DNA of 64,000 bases from CAYNHZ01 sp964397445 (GTDB taxonomy: Bacteria > Bacteroidota > Bacteroidia > Bacteroidales > UBA932). The notes beneath the pieces are model-generated. The model saw nothing but the letters and a program-made list of their open reading frames with translations. It was not told the origin of the DNA and ran no database searches. The stretch is from assembly GCA_964397445.1 (NCBI GenBank), contig CAYNHZ010000002.1, positions 310,001 through 374,000 on the forward strand, read 5' to 3'. The translations under genes and the position numbers were made by a program. Shown here in pieces: positions 25,399-34,358 of this stretch (position 1 is the stretch's first letter; each line of letters opens with the position of its first letter).

Positions 25399-27838
25399 TA
25401 CAGCGAATTGGGAAAGCGTCACCGTTATCGTTATCCCATATATATACGCTATTTGCAGCCCCCTGCCAGTAACAATGGAGGTGCATTGCGTGCGATGACG
25501 TGCCGCTTGAAGAGACAGCTGTCCAAGAGTAGCCTACACTATTACTATATAGATTACCATCCTCCCCAGATCTTTTGCCGGATGCACTAAACCACCCTCC
25601 GAAACGGGATAATTGGTAACCAACAATGCTGTTTACAGTGGAATAATATTCTGTTGGCTTTTCTCCGAGGGAACCCCATTCTATTGATCCACTTGAGGGG
25701 ACTTTCCACCCTTTAGGGCAGGGGTCAAATTTAGTTTTCACAGTGGTACTACCACTTACTCCTCCCCAGTAATTAATGTTATTATTATCGTATTGCCAAC
25801 AAGTAGTAGATAAGTTGTAAAGAAACTCGTCAGGATGGGAAATAGCATAATCAACTGTACCTGTAATACTTGTGCTATTTGTTTTTATTACAGTTGTTGT
25901 TGCACCTGATGGTTTGTAAATATATGGTTCTACAATACTTGTCGTGGATGATGAGCAGGGAAAAGGATCTTTACGACTATGTTGATATAATAGTCCGATT
26001 GTTGCAACGCCTCCACCATTTGGGGCGTTAGGATGATTTGCCAATGCTCCTAAATTTCGATCTAAGTAGTATTTACCATTTCCACCAAGGACACCGGCTT
26101 CAATTAGATTTTTGTTTTGGGTTACCCATATATGCCACGACCATTTTATTACCCCAGCACTTGTTTTGAGGGCAACAACTGCGTTACCTTGAATATTGGG
26201 CGCTGTTTTGATGGTTATTTTTCCGTCAATTTGATTGAGTGATGTCCCTTTGATCAAACCAGCTGCACTCATCCATACCACTTCCGAGTACATCGCAGCT
26301 GATGGATTTGGAATATTTAGAGCTTGAAAGGAGAAAACACTATTCGGTTCTACAATGTAGCAATTTGCATATTTTGCCGGATCATTTGATATAAGAGGGT
26401 ACTGAAATACCTTTAACTTTAAGGTTAAACGAGGTCCTGCCGAGATGGTTAGAATGGCCGAACGGGGACCTGTTTCATTATTGGGCTGTTTATATCCTGT
26501 TGTTACAATATCTATTTGGTTCCCATTTTTATTGGGGGTCAACCATTCTTGGTTACTCGTCACTGTCCAATCAGGTGTTCCATTAACTATGTAATTAGTA
26601 TTGATAGTAAAGGCACCAGAGATATTGTTATCATTATACGGGAGATCAATTGAGTTTTTATCGGAGTTTAAGTACAACATTTTGTCTTCAACCGGAATAT
26701 ACATATTGTTCCAAGTCAGGGTGAATTTTATAGGTGAATCGAACGATTTTACAGCATCTTCTTTACTTGCAAATCCGGGACCCGATATTGATGTAATATT
26801 AAATCTGTAACGATGTTTTCTTAGAATAGGTAACATCTCTCCAGTGGTATAATCCATAAAATCAATACGGTAGAACGTTTCTGGAACACCAGAAAAATTC
26901 CCTGTTGAACTGTATAATCCTCCGATTATAATACAGGTGGTGTTATCGTCTCCTCTATTTATGGGTTTCGAAGATTCGGGTATTATAATGTTATTCATCG
27001 GAATACACCCTTGAGCTACTATACCTGAGTAATCAAAAGGAGAATTGAATGTTATCGATGTTGGTATGTTTGGTTTGGTGTTGAGTTCTGAGTAGGAAAG
27101 TGGGGCAACACACCCTTTAGAGGGGATATTATATACAAATACCGATCTTAAGAGAAAAGTGTTTATTCCTCTCGTTTCATTAGATTGGTTATCAAAATAA
27201 TTAATACCCAACTCGACTAAAGCCATAGCGTCTACCAACCCTATGGATGAGAGGTTAGTATTTGCATCTTTAAATGGATTTGTGGGGGAAAGGATCGCTT
27301 CTGCTGTAGTTTCACCCCACATAGGTCTAATTGTAAATGGAGAGAGTTCATATGTATCTATCGGCCATTTTGACGAGATAGGGTATTGAATTGATTTATA
27401 GACATCTGCTTTTGTGGTTCCTACGGAAGGGGTCAGAAATTTTGGGGGATTACCCAACAATACAAGTCTATATTTATCGTTTATATTCTCACTTTTTCGA
27501 AGAGTAACTGTTATCGATTGATTGTATTTAAAATCTGTATCATATTGATATTTAGCTAAATAAGCAAATGTTTCATTTAATCCGTCTACTTTGAATACTA
27601 AAACTGAAAGGGTGTATGGGAGTTCTGATAAATATGCGGAAACAGGGGAGGCAGCGTTGGGAGCAATAGACGATTTTGTCTCTTTTTTGAGAGTTGAGTT
27701 ATTATCAAAGGAAAATTTAATAGTCAATTGATTACCATTGAATTGATTGTCTATCGGCTTTTTCTTCTCGCAACCAACTGATAAAAATAGGAGTAGAAAA
27801 AGGGTTACTGACAAATATTTTATCTTTAATAACTTCAT
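25385..27838 (-). CDS. Large fimbria-associated lipoprotein with BACON and FISUMP domains
   Basis: 817 aa. A signal peptide ends in the lipobox LFLSVGC. Residues about 30-390 have the fimbrillin/Mfa-like fold pattern (YTLSVLVFKVDGLNETFAY, HRYRFNITSISG). A BACON-like segment (PDWTVTSNQEWLTPNKNG to ISAGPRLTLKLKVFQ) follows, and the C-terminal third is a FISUMP-type domain (KYYLDRNLGALANHPN, KFDPCPKGWKVPSSG, PIRCIKD). It is probably a surface-exposed pilus tip or accessory adhesin. It is the last gene of the fimbrial operon, 22 bp after a paralogue, and its 3' end overlaps sdaA by 14 bp. Confidence 0.8.
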   Translation of the reverse strand: MKLLKIKYLSVTLFLLLFLSVGCEKKKPIDNQFNGNQLTIKFSFDNNSTLKKETKSSIAPNAASPVSAYLSELPYTLSVLVFKVDGLNETFAYLAKYQYDTDFKYNQSITVTLRKSENINDKYRLVLLGNPPKFLTPSVGTTKADVYKSIQYPISSKWPIDTYELSPFTIRPMWGETTAEAILSPTNPFKDANTNLSSIGLVDAMALVELGINYFDNQSNETRGINTFLLRSVFVYNIPSKGCVAPLSYSELNTKPNIPTSITFNSPFDYSGIVAQGCIPMNNIIIPESSKPINRGDDNTTCIIIGGLYSSTGNFSGVPETFYRIDFMDYTTGEMLPILRKHRYRFNITSISGPGFASKEDAVKSFDSPIKFTLTWNNMYIPVEDKMLYLNSDKNSIDLPYNDNNISGAFTINTNYIVNGTPDWTVTSNQEWLTPNKNGNQIDIVTTGYKQPNNETGPRSAILTISAGPRLTLKLKVFQYPLISNDPAKYANCYIVEPNSVFSFQALNIPNPSAAMYSEVVWMSAAGLIKGTSLNQIDGKITIKTAPNIQGNAVVALKTSAGVIKWSWHIWVTQNKNLIEAGVLGGNGKYYLDRNLGALANHPNAPNGGGVATIGLLYQHSRKDPFPCSSSTTSIVEPYIYKPSGATTTVIKTNSTSITGTVDYAISHPDEFLYNLSTTCWQYDNNNINYWGGVSGSTTVKTKFDPCPKGWKVPSSGSIEWGSLGEKPTEYYSTVNSIVGYQLSRFGGWFSASGKRSGEDGNLYSNSVGYSWTAVSSSGTSSHAMHLHCYWQGAANSVYIWDNDNGDAFPIRCIKDQ

Positions 27839-27860
27839 AGCAAATTGACCGCTTTAGTGT

Positions 27861-30257
27861 TTATTTATTGTATTGCCCAAATTTAGTATCCTGAACACAA
27901 CGAACCGGCATTCCGTTTGAACGTTTACCTACATTGGAGATTTGGAAGATATTGCTTCCGTTTGTATTAAATTTTGATTGTGCATCATTTGTATCACTCT
28001 TCTCTGAGTACCAATTGAAAAGTTTGTTTCCGACTGAAATCAATTTTCCGGCAGCTAAGGATGGAGATGTATTTGGAGTTCCTAAGCGAATTCCGGCGTA
28101 GGGGAGATTTTTCCCAAATCCTGATGAGGTGTAGGCTTGATAATTAGAGAGGGTAAACGAGACACCTGTCCAGCCATCCGCTGTCGAACGGGAGTCGTAA
28201 GGAACACGCCATCCAGCAGGACAAGGGTCGAAAATAGTCTTTGTTTGTCCCCATAAATTATCATTTTTCACATAAAGCCAATCTCCGGTTTGGGTATTAC
28301 CTGTGAGGAAACTATCGGGTGATTTGATTGTAAATTGAATCGTTCCATTTGTTTGAGAAGTTGGAGTAATTCTATTACCCATAGTAAATGGTTGATCACT
28401 ACTATTATACATTGTCATTTCAGTAACATCAAGACCATCTGCAACTCTTCTTACCGATAGTGCAGCCATCGGGAACGGATCTTTTCTTCCCCATTGATAA
28501 CACATTCCATACGATTTACCGTCATATGTGTAGGTGGTGTTGGATAGAGCTCCTATGTTTCTATCCATATATCTACCTCCGGATGGCTCTCCTGCCTCAA
28601 TTTTTTGTTTATCGTATGTTACCCAAATATGCCAAGACCATAATACAGTCTCTGTTCCAGATACAGTCGATTTAAGGGCAATTACCGCATTGCCCTCTTC
28701 TGCATCTTTAGTTTTAAATGAGATCTGACCTGTTGTCAGATTGTAGGTAACATCTGTTATTAATGAAGGGACTGTCATCCACCAAACTCCAGCTGACAAT
28801 TGGGTTGAAAGGGGTTCGGGGATATTAATTGCCTGTATCTGACTTCCCGATCCCGGGGTTACTATTATGCAGTTTGAATACCTCTTTGGATCGTTTGCTA
28901 TCAGGGGTAATTGTTCCACTTTGATAGTGGTATTTATTGCATATTTTTTTAGGGTTATAGTAGCATTACGAGGGAAAAGGGTGTTATTTGCAGATGAGGT
29001 GATCAGTTTTAGTCCATATCTATTTCCTGAAATAGGGACAATAGATGCACTTAGCCACGAAGAGGCTTCACTATTAACACTAATATTTATCTCGGAGTCA
29101 TTTGAAATAATGGTTGCTGCGTTTGTCACTGTTTGTGCCAATCTTCCAATTTGTATACTCGTTTTGTCTATTTCCAATTTATTATCATTATGCTCCCCAA
29201 TACTTGTAGAATTTGAATCCCATAAAGTTATTGATGAGGTGATATTTAATGAGGTGGCAGTTTGAGGGGTAGATCCCCCTTCTGATATTATTTTGGTTAT
29301 GTTTACTTGATAGCGGTAACCACGAAGAAGGTGGAGGGAATTTCCTCCATTATCAATAAATTTGATTTTATAATAGGTGATGGTTGTGCTACCGTTGAAT
29401 TTACCCCCAATTAAAATATAAGGATTTGTAGATGAATGTGTTTCAGGGAGATAAATTTCACGTATTATTGCTTTATTTGTGGATAGGGCAGGTAAATTAT
29501 ATACGATTTCTGTAGGAATTGTTCCAGGGTTTGAAGGGATGGATGGGAGTGCTGAATTGTTTTGAGTGGGTACTACGTAACCTTTGGCACTTATATTTTT
29601 CATTTCGACTGATACCAATTCGAAATTTGTTAAACCTGTAGCTGTCTCAATGGTGAGACCCTCTCCAGTAAAATTGACCCCGACATCTATCCTTGAGAGA
29701 GAGTATCCCAAAGCGATGTTGATGTTTTTTGTTGTGGGGGTAATATTTGAAGATAACATAGTCAATCCCGACATAGGAAGGTATTGTCTATACCCTTCTG
29801 TTGTATTTACTTTATCTGTCCAATCATATTTGTATCGCTCAATCACTGTGGAATAGGATTCGCCTTTTGCGTTGAGAACAGTTGTATTTTGAGAAAGGGT
29901 CCCCCTAACAATAATCAATATGGCAACATTTGTGTTTGTTTTAGGGATCATCACTTTCAATGTCTTATTAGCTTGGTCCACATTTAAGAGGGGGAGTGAT
30001 GTCAAAAATGTAAGGGCTGATGTGGTCCCTGAAGGATTTGAAAATAAAAGGACCTCAATGTTTTTCATCTCCACCTCTTGTATATCCGAAAAACCTTTTG
30101 TGTTGGCATTGTTAAACATCGGGGTACTGAGTTGGATAGTAGTGTAACCATCTTCGATCTGATTGGGATTATTCAATGGATCTTTGTTACAACTACTTAT
30201 CAGTAACCACATCATCACAACACATAAATATATCGTTATATTTTTTATGAAAAACAT
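27861..30257 (-). CDS. Large fimbria-associated lipoprotein, paralogue of the next gene
   Basis: 798 aa from the ATG at 30257; an in-frame start 96 bp upstream would put 32 residues before the signal peptide and is rejected. The true N-terminus MFFIKNITIYLCVVMMWLL runs into the lipobox LISSC. The domain order matches the downstream paralogue: fimbrillin-like region with RGYRYQVNITKI, a BACON-like repeat (EASSWLSASIVPISGN), then FISUMP (RYMDRNIGALSN, YQWGRKDPFP, FDPCPAGWRVP, MPVRCVQD). It lies between the FimA-like subunit gene and its paralogue, so it is a probable tip or anchor component of the same pilus. Confidence 0.8.
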   Translation of the reverse strand: MFFIKNITIYLCVVMMWLLISSCNKDPLNNPNQIEDGYTTIQLSTPMFNNANTKGFSDIQEVEMKNIEVLLFSNPSGTTSALTFLTSLPLLNVDQANKTLKVMIPKTNTNVAILIIVRGTLSQNTTVLNAKGESYSTVIERYKYDWTDKVNTTEGYRQYLPMSGLTMLSSNITPTTKNINIALGYSLSRIDVGVNFTGEGLTIETATGLTNFELVSVEMKNISAKGYVVPTQNNSALPSIPSNPGTIPTEIVYNLPALSTNKAIIREIYLPETHSSTNPYILIGGKFNGSTTITYYKIKFIDNGGNSLHLLRGYRYQVNITKIISEGGSTPQTATSLNITSSITLWDSNSTSIGEHNDNKLEIDKTSIQIGRLAQTVTNAATIISNDSEINISVNSEASSWLSASIVPISGNRYGLKLITSSANNTLFPRNATITLKKYAINTTIKVEQLPLIANDPKRYSNCIIVTPGSGSQIQAINIPEPLSTQLSAGVWWMTVPSLITDVTYNLTTGQISFKTKDAEEGNAVIALKSTVSGTETVLWSWHIWVTYDKQKIEAGEPSGGRYMDRNIGALSNTTYTYDGKSYGMCYQWGRKDPFPMAALSVRRVADGLDVTEMTMYNSSDQPFTMGNRITPTSQTNGTIQFTIKSPDSFLTGNTQTGDWLYVKNDNLWGQTKTIFDPCPAGWRVPYDSRSTADGWTGVSFTLSNYQAYTSSGFGKNLPYAGIRLGTPNTSPSLAAGKLISVGNKLFNWYSEKSDTNDAQSKFNTNGSNIFQISNVGKRSNGMPVRCVQDTKFGQYNK

Positions 30258-30363
30258 AGTTAGAAAATAGAGGGGTGGAATCTGAAAATAAGGCAAATGC
30301 CACCCCTGAAATTTATAATTAAAAGAAATTAATAACTTGAATATTAGAAACAAGATAGTGATA

Positions 30364-31404
30364 CTATATACCTGGAGTAATATTAACTACTGACCAAGCA
30401 ACAGGAGTCACTTTAATGTTAAGGTCTGCTTTTTCAACCTCAGGTTTGTCATCTGTCGGATCTACAGGTTTTCCATTATCTGTACCATCATCTGTGGTAA
30501 AATATTTAGAGAAGTCAGCGAGGCTCATCTTGTAAACTGTACCTCCTTCAAATTTAATGAAAGCTGCTGCTGCATTTCCTACACCATATTTGGATACAGT
30601 GATAAATCTCTTAGCAATTGTTTGTGCTCCGCCAACAACTGTAGCTTTGGTTTTGAATGAGACTTGAAGAATGATATGGGGAGATTTCTCTTTTGTTGCC
30701 GGTGTTGGAAAAATTTGGTAAGCTACTGATTTGTTAGCAGGTACAAATCCATCAACAAGTGCAGTAGTCATCTCTGCAGCGTGTTCTGTGTCCCAGTTTG
30801 CATCCTTAGTTGTAAATTTTGGAGTAGCTGCGTCAGAAGTCAATAAGTAATTATTAATAAATACTTTATCAACTTTAACATATTCATAACCAACTGTGGG
30901 TTCGATTTTTCCTGTCAATTCAAAACGAGCCATCGATGCTGTGGGAGATAATACAACACTTTTATTTTCTCCTGAAGTAGTGATTACAGTTGCACCTGAC
31001 CCAATAGGAATTTTGGTTTTAAATGTATTAATATCGGCTATCCCTTGATAATCGAGAATATCATCACCCGTGGGGATAATATTTCCCTTCATACTGACAT
31101 GGGTTACATCTGTGCTTATAATCACATTCAATCCAGTAGAACCAACTGCAAGGGCGATGTCATCAGTAGAAAGGGTACGGGAAGGTGGGGTAGCAGCTGT
31201 GCCTTGATCGTCTTTCCAAAAATAAAGGGTAAGATTTTTAACACCCGGAGTAATTGCTCCATCGATTGTGTACCCATCTAACGATTTGGTGAGTTCAGTT
31301 GAAGGGATGGAGATGTTGAGATTTTGGGTTTCAGCAACTTTTTTTTGGCAACCAACTAATGCGGCAACTGCAAAAAGTGGGATTAAGAATAGTTTTTTGT
31401 TCAT
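30364..31404 (-). CDS. FimA/Mfa1-type major fimbrial subunit, lipoprotein precursor
   Basis: 346 aa from ATG 31404; ten extra codons upstream are not part of a signal peptide. MNKKLFLIPLFAVAALVGC gives a clean lipobox. The mature part follows the type V fimbrillin plan: short N-terminal strand, LTLYFWKDDQ, SPTASMARFELTGKI (core strand of the first domain), VKVDKVFINNYLL, FVPANKSVAYQIFPTP, and a C-terminal strand VTPVAWSVVNITPGI, typical of donor-strand polymerising fimbrillins. In known systems the lipidated precursor is cut outside by an Arg/Lys protease to allow polymerisation. First gene of a three-gene operon with two large FISUMP lipoproteins. Confidence 0.82.
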   Translation of the reverse strand: MNKKLFLIPLFAVAALVGCQKKVAETQNLNISIPSTELTKSLDGYTIDGAITPGVKNLTLYFWKDDQGTAATPPSRTLSTDDIALAVGSTGLNVIISTDVTHVSMKGNIIPTGDDILDYQGIADINTFKTKIPIGSGATVITTSGENKSVVLSPTASMARFELTGKIEPTVGYEYVKVDKVFINNYLLTSDAATPKFTTKDANWDTEHAAEMTTALVDGFVPANKSVAYQIFPTPATKEKSPHIILQVSFKTKATVVGGAQTIAKRFITVSKYGVGNAAAAFIKFEGGTVYKMSLADFSKYFTTDDGTDNGKPVDPTDDKPEVEKADLNIKVTPVAWSVVNITPGI

Positions 31405-31529
31405 AATAATTGTATTGAAATTAATAAAATTCAAATTAATATGAAACTAAGGAGAGGTACAGATGTGGGATCTGATACTCTAATAGCCTCTTTTAAAATC
31501 CATAAAGAATTTAATCATTTAATTTGATG

Positions 31530-31537
31530 CAAAAGTA
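31530..31537 (-). promoter_or_regulatory. Predicted -7 box of the fimbrial operon
   Basis: On the minus strand this reads TACTTTTG, an exact TAnnTTTG. It would start a transcript with a leader of about 120 nt before ATG 31404. No convincing -33 TTTG sits at 19-21 bp, so the call is tentative. Confidence 0.45.
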
Positions 31538-31630
31538 AAGTATGAATCTTTAAAATAATTACCAATTTGTATCAAAAAATTATCATATTTCAATAATCTC
31601 TTTTTTTCCTATTTTTTCTAAAAAAAATCT

Positions 31631-31638
31631 TAAATTTG
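31631..31638 (+). promoter_or_regulatory. Predicted -7 box of the sensor kinase gene
   Basis: TAAATTTG matches TAnnTTTG and lies 28 bp before ATG 31667, divergent from the fimbrial promoter. No clear -33 box is seen. Confidence 0.45.
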
Positions 31639-31666
31639 TAAATAAAACAGATTTCAACACACTATA

Positions 31667-34348
31667 ATGAGATGTAAACTATTTCTTCTATTAACTTTTG
31701 TATTTTTATTTTTAAATAATACTTCTCTTTTCTCTAATGATAAAAAAGTGATCTCTTATTATGCAGACTCTTTTTTCCCCCCTTTTGAATTTATAGGTGA
31801 TTCTGGGAAAATCGAGGGGTTTAATATTGACTTGATGAATGCCATTATGAAGGAGATGGGGATGAGTTGTACTGTCGATGCCAAAATATGGAGTGATGTT
31901 CTTAATGATTTCAGTAGAAATAAGGTAGATATAATAGCTGCAAATGATAATTTGTATAACAAAAGCAAAGGAATTCGATTGACTCTCCCTTTTTTTATGA
32001 TGTCCCAAACATTGGTCAGCAGGGATGATAACAAAATCGATTCGATTGAACATTTAGCGGGGAAGATCCTTGTAGTTCAGGACGGAACCTGGGTAGAAAC
32101 TTATATATCAAATAATTATCACAATTTGAATGTTATTAAGGTCGATAATCAGATTGACGGCTTGAGGATGCTTCAAACTGGTAAGTGCGATGCAATTATC
32201 GATTCGGAAGAAGTTATCAGTTACATTATCTCGAAGAAAAAACTTAGGGATTTGTATATATGTAAGACCGAACTTCCCTCTGTTAATTATTGTTTTGCAG
32301 TAAAGGATAAAAATTCCGCTTTGATTTCCGATATCAATACTGCGATTAACAATCTGAAGCTGGATGGTACTTATGATACTATTTACAATAAATGGTTTGG
32401 TTTTCTGAACCAGTATACCATTGCAAAGAAGATGATATATATTGTCTCAATCCTTTTATTTTGCGGTTTTATCCTTTTGATATTTGTCATTCTTTTACGT
32501 TATAAAGTTAAAAATTCTACTTATAAATTGATGGTCTCCGAGATAGAACAGAAGAGGATAAATTCTCAACTTATATTGGCGATTAATGCAGGAAATCTTA
32601 TCCCTATTGTTTGGGATATGAACAATGATACTGTTGATGCCACATTGAGCGATCAGTCAATAGTCGGTAATATCGATTTACATAATAAGGAATTACATTT
32701 TGAGAATTATATTAAAAACATTCACCCCGATTATGTAGAGAAGTTATGCAAACTAAGGGAGGAAATGATAAATGGAACTATCAAAAATATAAAAGAGGAG
32801 ATTCTCTATAATACTGAAGGTAAGTATGATAAATATTATGATATTTATCTTAGCATAGATCAGACCGATAAGAAAAATGCTCATATTGCTGTTGGTTATA
32901 TTCAAGAGATAACTGAGCGTAAGTTGTCACAGATCAAGATGGCGAAGGGGAGGCAGTTTATAACGGATATTTTGGATGCGATTCCATTTCCTGTCTATGT
33001 GAAAGATGTAGCAAATGGGGGGGAATATAAGTATTGGAATAAACAAGCACATCTTTTATATGGAGATATGATGACAAGTGAGTATTCTTCTGAGATGGAT
33101 AGTAAGGATAATGAAATTTACGATTCGGAGAATGTTTATATAGGTAATGAAACTTTTACGACAAGTGATGGGGTAGAACACCATACAATTGTTAAAAAGA
33201 GTATTTTATATATTGGTGAAGATAAGCTTCTTATATGTGTAAGATGGAATATAGAAGAGGTGCTTGATTTGCAGAAGGAGGTCCAGATTGCAATTAAGAA
33301 TAATGAATTGATTCTAAATCATATAAATGCCGGTTTGGTATATATGTCAAAGGATTTTATTGTTCAGTGGGAAAATTTATCAAATTTTTGTTCGTGTGAT
33401 TTATTAAAAGGGCGCTATATCTCCGGACAGGAGTGTCGTCACAATATTTACGCGGATCAAAACACTATGGAGTATATTTTGGAAAAAACCAAAAAGGACA
33501 AGATGACATATACGATTGAGATAGAGAGTTGTGCAAATAAGGTGCTGGAGATAGTATCTATACCTATTTTACAAGATGGAGAGTTGGATGGGATTATTTT
33601 GCGTGCAGATGATGTTACAGAGAAAAAGGCGATTCTTGTCGAACTTGAAAATGCAAAATTCGAAGCCGAAGAGGCAGATAGGCTCAAATCTGCTTTTCTC
33701 GCAAATATGAGCCACGAGATCAGGACACCCCTCAATAGTATTGTCGGATTCTCAAATCTTATGAAAGATGCTCTAACCAAAGAAGAAAAAGAGAACTATA
33801 GTAATATTATCTCTTCAAATAGTGAAAGTCTATTGCGCCTTATCAATGATATTTTGGATCTCTCTAAGATTGAGGCAGGATTTGTAGAGGTGAATAAAAG
33901 TGAATTTGATCTTTCAAAATTATTTCTCTCTCTAAATACATCATTTTTAGCACGTATGAAAGGGAGTGTAAATTTTGAATGTCATATTCCTTATCTCTCT
34001 TGTATAATAAATACCGATAGAAATCGCCTTACCCAAGTGGTGACTAATTTTGTTAATAACTCTATCAAATTTACCTCTGCCGGGAAAATTACTTTGGGTT
34101 ATGAGTTAGTAGAGGAGGGGATAAAAATTTCGGTTACAGATACGGGGATAGGGATCGCCTCCAATAATAAACACAAGGTTTTCGGGAGATTTGAGAGGTT
34201 TAACGAATTTTCTCCGGGTACTGGTCTCGGACTCTCTATTTGCAAGTCAATTATGGATTCGCTCAAAGGGAAGATAGGTTTTGATTCAAAGTTAGGGAAG
34301 GGCTCTACTTTTTGGGCAATATTTCCAACTACTGTGTCGACTACATAA
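31667..34348 (+). CDS. Sensor histidine kinase with periplasmic SBP_bac_3 domain and PAS domains
   Basis: 893 aa. Signal peptide (about 1-22), periplasmic solute-binding domain (about 27-245, FPPFEFIGDSGKIEGFNIDL, LAGKILVVQDGTWVETYI), one transmembrane helix (about 257-280, MIYIVSILLFCGFILLIFVI), PAS-like region(s), then HisKA with His683 in ANMSHEIRTPLNS. The ATPase part has the N box TQVVTNFVNNSIKFT, G1 DTGIGIA and G2 GTGLGLS at 851. No receiver domain is present, so a separate regulator is needed. It should sense a small ligand outside and phosphorylate a regulator; the ligand may resemble that of the free binding lipoprotein at 21070. The GH92 mannosidase starts 10 bp downstream and may be co-transcribed. 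Confidence 0.9.
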   Translation: MRCKLFLLLTFVFLFLNNTSLFSNDKKVISYYADSFFPPFEFIGDSGKIEGFNIDLMNAIMKEMGMSCTVDAKIWSDVLNDFSRNKVDIIAANDNLYNKSKGIRLTLPFFMMSQTLVSRDDNKIDSIEHLAGKILVVQDGTWVETYISNNYHNLNVIKVDNQIDGLRMLQTGKCDAIIDSEEVISYIISKKKLRDLYICKTELPSVNYCFAVKDKNSALISDINTAINNLKLDGTYDTIYNKWFGFLNQYTIAKKMIYIVSILLFCGFILLIFVILLRYKVKNSTYKLMVSEIEQKRINSQLILAINAGNLIPIVWDMNNDTVDATLSDQSIVGNIDLHNKELHFENYIKNIHPDYVEKLCKLREEMINGTIKNIKEEILYNTEGKYDKYYDIYLSIDQTDKKNAHIAVGYIQEITERKLSQIKMAKGRQFITDILDAIPFPVYVKDVANGGEYKYWNKQAHLLYGDMMTSEYSSEMDSKDNEIYDSENVYIGNETFTTSDGVEHHTIVKKSILYIGEDKLLICVRWNIEEVLDLQKEVQIAIKNNELILNHINAGLVYMSKDFIVQWENLSNFCSCDLLKGRYISGQECRHNIYADQNTMEYILEKTKKDKMTYTIEIESCANKVLEIVSIPILQDGELDGIILRADDVTEKKAILVELENAKFEAEEADRLKSAFLANMSHEIRTPLNSIVGFSNLMKDALTKEEKENYSNIISSNSESLLRLINDILDLSKIEAGFVEVNKSEFDLSKLFLSLNTSFLARMKGSVNFECHIPYLSCIINTDRNRLTQVVTNFVNNSIKFTSAGKITLGYELVEEGIKISVTDTGIGIASNNKHKVFGRFERFNEFSPGTGLGLSICKSIMDSLKGKIGFDSKLGKGSTFWAIFPTTVSTT

Positions 34349-34358
34349 ATTAAAACAA

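Noticed and set aside
28867..29265. Plus-strand open frame of 132 codons with hydrophobic content
   Set aside because: Antisense to the 798 aa fimbrial lipoprotein; no start signal or family.
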